Assembly (NCBI GenBank): GCA_003562655.1
Contig: PWUC01000165.1
Coordinates: 1 to 5,706, forward strand
Length of the DNA stretch: 5,706 nucleotides
Reading direction: 5' to 3'
From: Clostridia bacterium
GTDB lineage: Bacteria > Bacillota_E > SLMV01 > PUMD01
The translations under genes were made by a program, and so were the position numbers. Position 1 is the stretch's first letter; each line of letters starts with the position of its first letter. Positions 5,264 through 5,706 of the stretch are shown here, piece after piece. Under the pieces are notes generated by a model. It did no database searches. It saw nothing but the letters and a program-made list of their open reading frames with translations, and was not told where the DNA came from.

Positions 5264-5706
5264 TTATGTGCGCGAGAGCATGCGCTTCAGGTCCCTGACC
5301 CCTATGCTGCGATCGAACTCCAGCAGTCCCCCGCGGAAGATCCTTGATCCCAGCCACATGAAGAGCAGTGAAGACAGAAACAGCGCCGTCAGAGTGGTCG
5401 CTATCTCCCAGGACGGCAGCCGCGTTGCCGCCATGCGCAGGAGCACGGTGGTCATATTGAAGGGAGGAACGTGACTCAGTATCCTCACAGCCAGGGAGTT
5501 CGGCTGCATGAAAATCAGGGTCGCAAAGAACAATGGGGCCAGAGGTACCATCACCACCAGTCCCTGGGCCTGGCTGCCGCCCTCAACATCCTTCATCGTT
5601 GCACCCATGGCGGCAAACAGGGAGGCCAGGAGCAGGTAGCCGAAGAGAAAGTAGAACAGGTACATGGTGGCTTCGCCGGCGGTCAGGGTGACCCCTCCAA
5701 GATCAA
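5264..5706 (-). CDS. ABC-2 type transporter permease, C-terminal part (NatB-like)
   Basis: The window holds the last 146 residues of a permease whose start lies beyond the right edge; the frame stays open to the final base. Three membrane segments are visible: the one beginning MYLFYFLFGYLLLASLFAAM, a second around VVMVPLAPLFFATLIF, and a third around ATTLTALFLSSLLFMWLG. The features FGYLL-SLFAAMGA, then the conserved Pro and Arg in VPPFNMTTVLLRM, and a final R-I-F-R-G-G-L-L-E-F resemble the C-terminus of ABC-2 permeases of the NatB / ABC2_membrane_3 type. Such permeases pair with a separate ATPase for efflux of sodium, drugs or other substrates. The substrate cannot be told from this part. 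The apparent ATG at 5665 is internal to the protein and is not the start. The ATPase partner would be expected upstream, outside the window. Confidence 0.85.
   Translation of the reverse strand, partial: DLGGVTLTAGEATMYLFYFLFGYLLLASLFAAMGATMKDVEGGSQAQGLVVMVPLAPLFFATLIFMQPNSLAVRILSHVPPFNMTTVLLRMAATRLPSWEIATTLTALFLSSLLFMWLGSRIFRGGLLEFDRSIGVRDLKRMLSRT

Overview
This is a GC-rich bacterial chromosomal segment. GTG starts are frequent and C/G dominates third codon positions. Every gene I can support lies on the minus strand, so transcription runs from base 5706 toward base 1. There is no insertion sequence, phage gene, CRISPR array, rRNA or tRNA. The gene content looks like a free-living, deep-branching GC-rich bacterium, but the window does not fix a phylum.

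Layout in the direction of transcription: (1) the C-terminal part of an ABC-2 type transporter permease (NatB-like), which enters from beyond the right edge and stops at 5264; (2) a gap of about 280 bases with three perfect palindromes and then a promoter with a consensus TATAAT box; (3) argS, arginyl-tRNA synthetase, complete, but with the HIGH nucleotide-binding signature replaced by VVVQAR; (4) a short gap with a GNRA-type hairpin and a good promoter; (5) an 84-residue single-pass membrane protein of unknown function; (6) a leader region with two copies of an inverted repeat GTGCC-N5-GGCAC; (7) a complete S9 family serine peptidase (acylaminoacyl-peptidase/prolyl-oligopeptidase type) with an intact Ser-Asp-His triad, followed at once by a strong G-rich hairpin; (8) a 58-residue four-cysteine zinc-ribbon-like protein with a strong ribosome binding site and a GTG start; (9) about 320 bases without a convincing gene, ending in what may be the first codons of another gene at the left edge.

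The genes do not form an obvious pathway. ArgS and the S9 peptidase are housekeeping functions, and each seems to have its own control: hairpins follow the permease, argS and peptidase genes, and recognisable promoters precede argS and the small membrane protein. I see no defence or mobile system. The points most worth following are the altered HIGH motif in ArgS, the small cysteine-rich protein that length cut-offs would miss, and the paired inverted repeats ahead of the peptidase.
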